Both the position numbers and the translations under genes were made by a program. Of a stretch of 5,251 bases of DNA, positions 4,943 through 5,251 are shown one piece after another. The stretch is taken from NCBI GenBank assembly GCA_029851945.1, contig JARKUZ010000065.1, positions 1 to 5,251 of the forward strand, in the 5' to 3' direction. The DNA comes from Terrisporobacter sp. Lineage in GTDB: Bacteria > Bacillota_A > Clostridia > Peptostreptococcales > Peptostreptococcaceae. The notes beneath the pieces are model-generated. The model saw only the letters and a program-made list of their open reading frames with translations. It ran no database searches and had not been told where the DNA came from. The first letter of the stretch is position 1. Each line of letters starts with the position of its first letter.

Positions 4943-4970
4943 ATTATAAATTAGTGATTTAGAATTACAA
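4943..4970 (-). promoter_or_regulatory. Probable promoter of the minus-strand membrane gene pair
   Basis: On the minus strand, TTGTAA (plus 4965-4970) is followed after 16 bases by a perfect TATAAT (plus 4943-4948). A second TATAAT starts at plus 4941 and reads down to 4936. The site lies between the gltS terminator and the first membrane gene, so this pair should be transcribed independently of gltS. Confidence 0.5.
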
Positions 4971-4973
4971 AGA

Positions 4974-5006
4974 AAAAACCGTATCACAAGAAGTGATACG
5001 GTTTTT
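4974..5006 (-). terminator. Strong terminator downstream of gltS
   Basis: AAAAACCGTATCAC (4974-4987) and GTGATACGGTTTTT (4993-5006) are perfect 14-base arms around a 5-base loop. Read on the minus strand, the stem ends in six T. It is the clear end of the gltS transcript, 106 bases after its stop codon. T-runs on both sides could also let it work on the plus strand. Bases 5007-5112 hold no gene. Confidence 0.8.
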
Positions 5007-5112
5007 ATTATATGTATTTGAAATAAATATACAATTATTTTAAATACATTATTTTTATATATTCTAATATCTTATACATTATTTTTGTAAAATAAATATA
5101 TTTATAGAAGAT

Positions 5113-5251
5113 TCATAAATGTCGTATAACTGCTGAGTTTATAAATTCTATAAATAATGCTCCAACTAATGGTAATATGAAAAATGCATTAGGTGCAGGA
5201 CCGTATTTAGAAGTTACAGATTCCATATTTGCTATTCCATTTGGTGTAGCT
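5113..5251 (-). CDS. gltS: Sodium/glutamate symporter GltS, C-terminal end (partial)
   Basis: Only the last 45 residues are present; the gene continues past the right edge of the window. They read ATPNGIANMESVTSKYGPAP, then NAFFILPLVGALFIEFINSA and VIRHL. This matches the C-terminus of GltS transporters, where an ATPxxIANM motif is followed by (K/R)(Y/F)GP(S/A)P and a final membrane helix with PLVGAxFIxxxN. GltS is an inner-membrane protein of about 400 residues that imports glutamate with sodium ions. The TGA stop is at plus 5113-5115. The following hairpin indicates it ends its transcript here, separate from the small membrane genes. Assignment rests on remembered family motifs. Confidence 0.8.
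   Translation of the reverse strand, partial: ATPNGIANMESVTSKYGPAPNAFFILPLVGALFIEFINSAVIRHL

Noticed and set aside
5045..5086. TACATTATTTTT repeated twice, 30 bases apart
   Set aside because: It is only 12 bases in extremely AT-rich DNA, with no third copy or symmetry, so chance is the simplest explanation.

Overview
The window is very AT-rich, with AGA/ATA-rich codon use, strong purine-rich Shine-Dalgarno (SD) sites and frequent hairpin/T-tract terminators. This suggests a low-GC Firmicute, most likely Clostridium or a close relative. The organism call is inferred from composition and protein style, not from a marker gene.

Layout. (1) Bases 1-1115: a class I SAM-dependent methyltransferase (142-762, TTG start) is followed by the first ~25 codons of a PadR-like regulator, cut off by a stop and a terminator hairpin, then a frame with an internal stop that looks degenerate. 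(2) Bases 1116-2417: a two-gene unit of a YczE/YitT-type membrane protein and a GNAT acetyltransferase, overlapping by 11 nt. A strong hairpin sits directly before the first SD and a terminator closes the unit. (3) Bases about 2437-2703: the C-terminal half of a second, unrelated GNAT, broken by an in-frame TAG. (4) Bases 2705-3457: a compact module of a 70-aa XRE regulator and a DUF2178-like membrane protein, overlapping by 11 nt. An 18-bp palindrome occurs twice around its promoter, and a terminator follows. (5) Bases 3458-4053: no intact gene. It holds minus-strand relics of one decayed small gene and a diverged copy of the element at the window's left edge. (6) Bases 4054-4877, minus strand: two small membrane proteins of unknown function with near-identical SD sites, separated by an orphan 33-codon membrane-like frame. 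(7) Bases 4974-5251, minus strand: the C-terminal end of a GltS-type sodium/glutamate symporter and its terminator.

How it works together. Two plus-strand pairs (YczE-GNAT and XRE-membrane protein) are translationally coupled units. The XRE pair is the best candidate for a self-regulated module, because its promoter is bracketed by two matching operators. The rest looks like an accessory region losing genes: at least three relics (PadR-like, GNAT, and the unknown minus-strand gene) lie between intact units. I found no CRISPR array, tRNA, rRNA, intact transposase or recognisable defence system. The most original items are the two-operator promoter, the hairpin before the YczE SD, the repeated edge element and the uncharacterised minus-strand membrane pair.
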